In this document: piece after piece, positions 5,805 through 5,919 of the stretch
How positions within the stretch are numbered: the stretch's first letter is position 1
Layout of the letters: every line of letters starts with the position of its first letter
Made by a program: the position numbers and the translations under genes
Assembly: GCA_013823505.1 (NCBI GenBank)
Contig: PNMH01000155.1
Location: 1-5,919 of the forward strand
Source of the DNA: Polaromonas sp.
Lineage (GTDB): Bacteria; Pseudomonadota; Gammaproteobacteria; Burkholderiales; Burkholderiaceae
Direction of reading: 5' to 3'
DNA: 5,919 nt
The notes under the pieces: model-generated
What the model was told of the DNA's origin: nothing
Seen by the model: the letters and a program-made list of their open reading frames with translations, nothing else
Databases searched by the model: none

Positions 5805-5919
5805 ATGCTGAGCCCGACACACCCGACCCTTTCCGATGGGACCAAGGTCGCTGACCTGGTCAATGTGGCCACCCGGGAGGTGCAGATGCGCGCGCTCTCG
5901 GACCCCGAGCTCTACGAGC
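5805..5919 (+). CDS. N-terminus of a second ring-hydroxylating dioxygenase alpha subunit, 3' partial
   Basis: The frame is open from the ATG to the window edge, giving 38 codons. The segment LVNVATREVQMRALSDPELY matches the N-terminal pattern of Rieske alpha subunits (R-E-V-x-x-R-x-x-S-D-P-E-x-Y, normally followed by E-L-E and then the part where the gene at base 1 enters the window). No Rieske or iron ligands are in view yet, so the call rests on this pattern alone. A strong ribosome site and a promoter-like sequence precede it, and the 179-base gap from the MDR gene suggests a new transcription unit. Whether it is close to the first alpha gene or a distinct type cannot be judged, because the two visible parts do not overlap. 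Confidence 0.75.
   Translation, partial: MLSPTHPTLSDGTKVADLVNVATREVQMRALSDPELYE

Overview
The window is a stretch of a catabolic gene cluster, all on the + strand, from a GC-rich proteobacterium. Burkholderiales is my inference from base composition, Shine-Dalgarno spacing and gene content; no marker gene settles it. Five genes run nearly end to end: the terminal oxygenase alpha and beta subunits of a Rieske ring-hydroxylating dioxygenase, a soluble cytochrome P450, an ACMSD-like amidohydrolase, and a zinc-independent medium-chain dehydrogenase/reductase. A second dioxygenase alpha gene begins at the right edge behind what looks like its own promoter. There are no tRNAs, rRNAs, CRISPR arrays, insertion sequences or regulators in view.

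Layout: 1-1248 alpha subunit (5' end outside the window); 1286-1855 beta subunit; 1891-3171 P450; 3172-3283 a spacer carrying a GC hairpin and, at 3190-3270, what I read as the decayed 3' end of a second beta-subunit gene; 3284-4594 amidohydrolase; 4610-4699 a 29-codon ORF with a Cys/His pattern whose stop overlaps the next start (TGATG); 4699-5625 MDR oxidoreductase; 5626-5804 an intergenic region with a hairpin, two small dyads and a sigma70-like promoter; 5805 onward, the first 38 codons of another ring-hydroxylating dioxygenase alpha subunit.

Likely joint role (inference): two oxygenases, the Rieske dioxygenase and the P450, hydroxylate an aromatic or polycyclic/terpenoid-like compound. 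The amidohydrolase (decarboxylase, hydrolase or hydratase type) and the MDR protein then process the products. Neither oxygenase has its ferredoxin or reductase here, so electron donors must be encoded elsewhere. The substrate cannot be read from the sequence.

The least expected observation is the beta-subunit relic between the P450 and the amidohydrolase. It suggests that the amidohydrolase once directly followed a different alpha-beta pair and that the present order arose by recombination or insertion between dioxygenase modules. The second alpha gene at the right edge fits a cluster built from repeated dioxygenase units.
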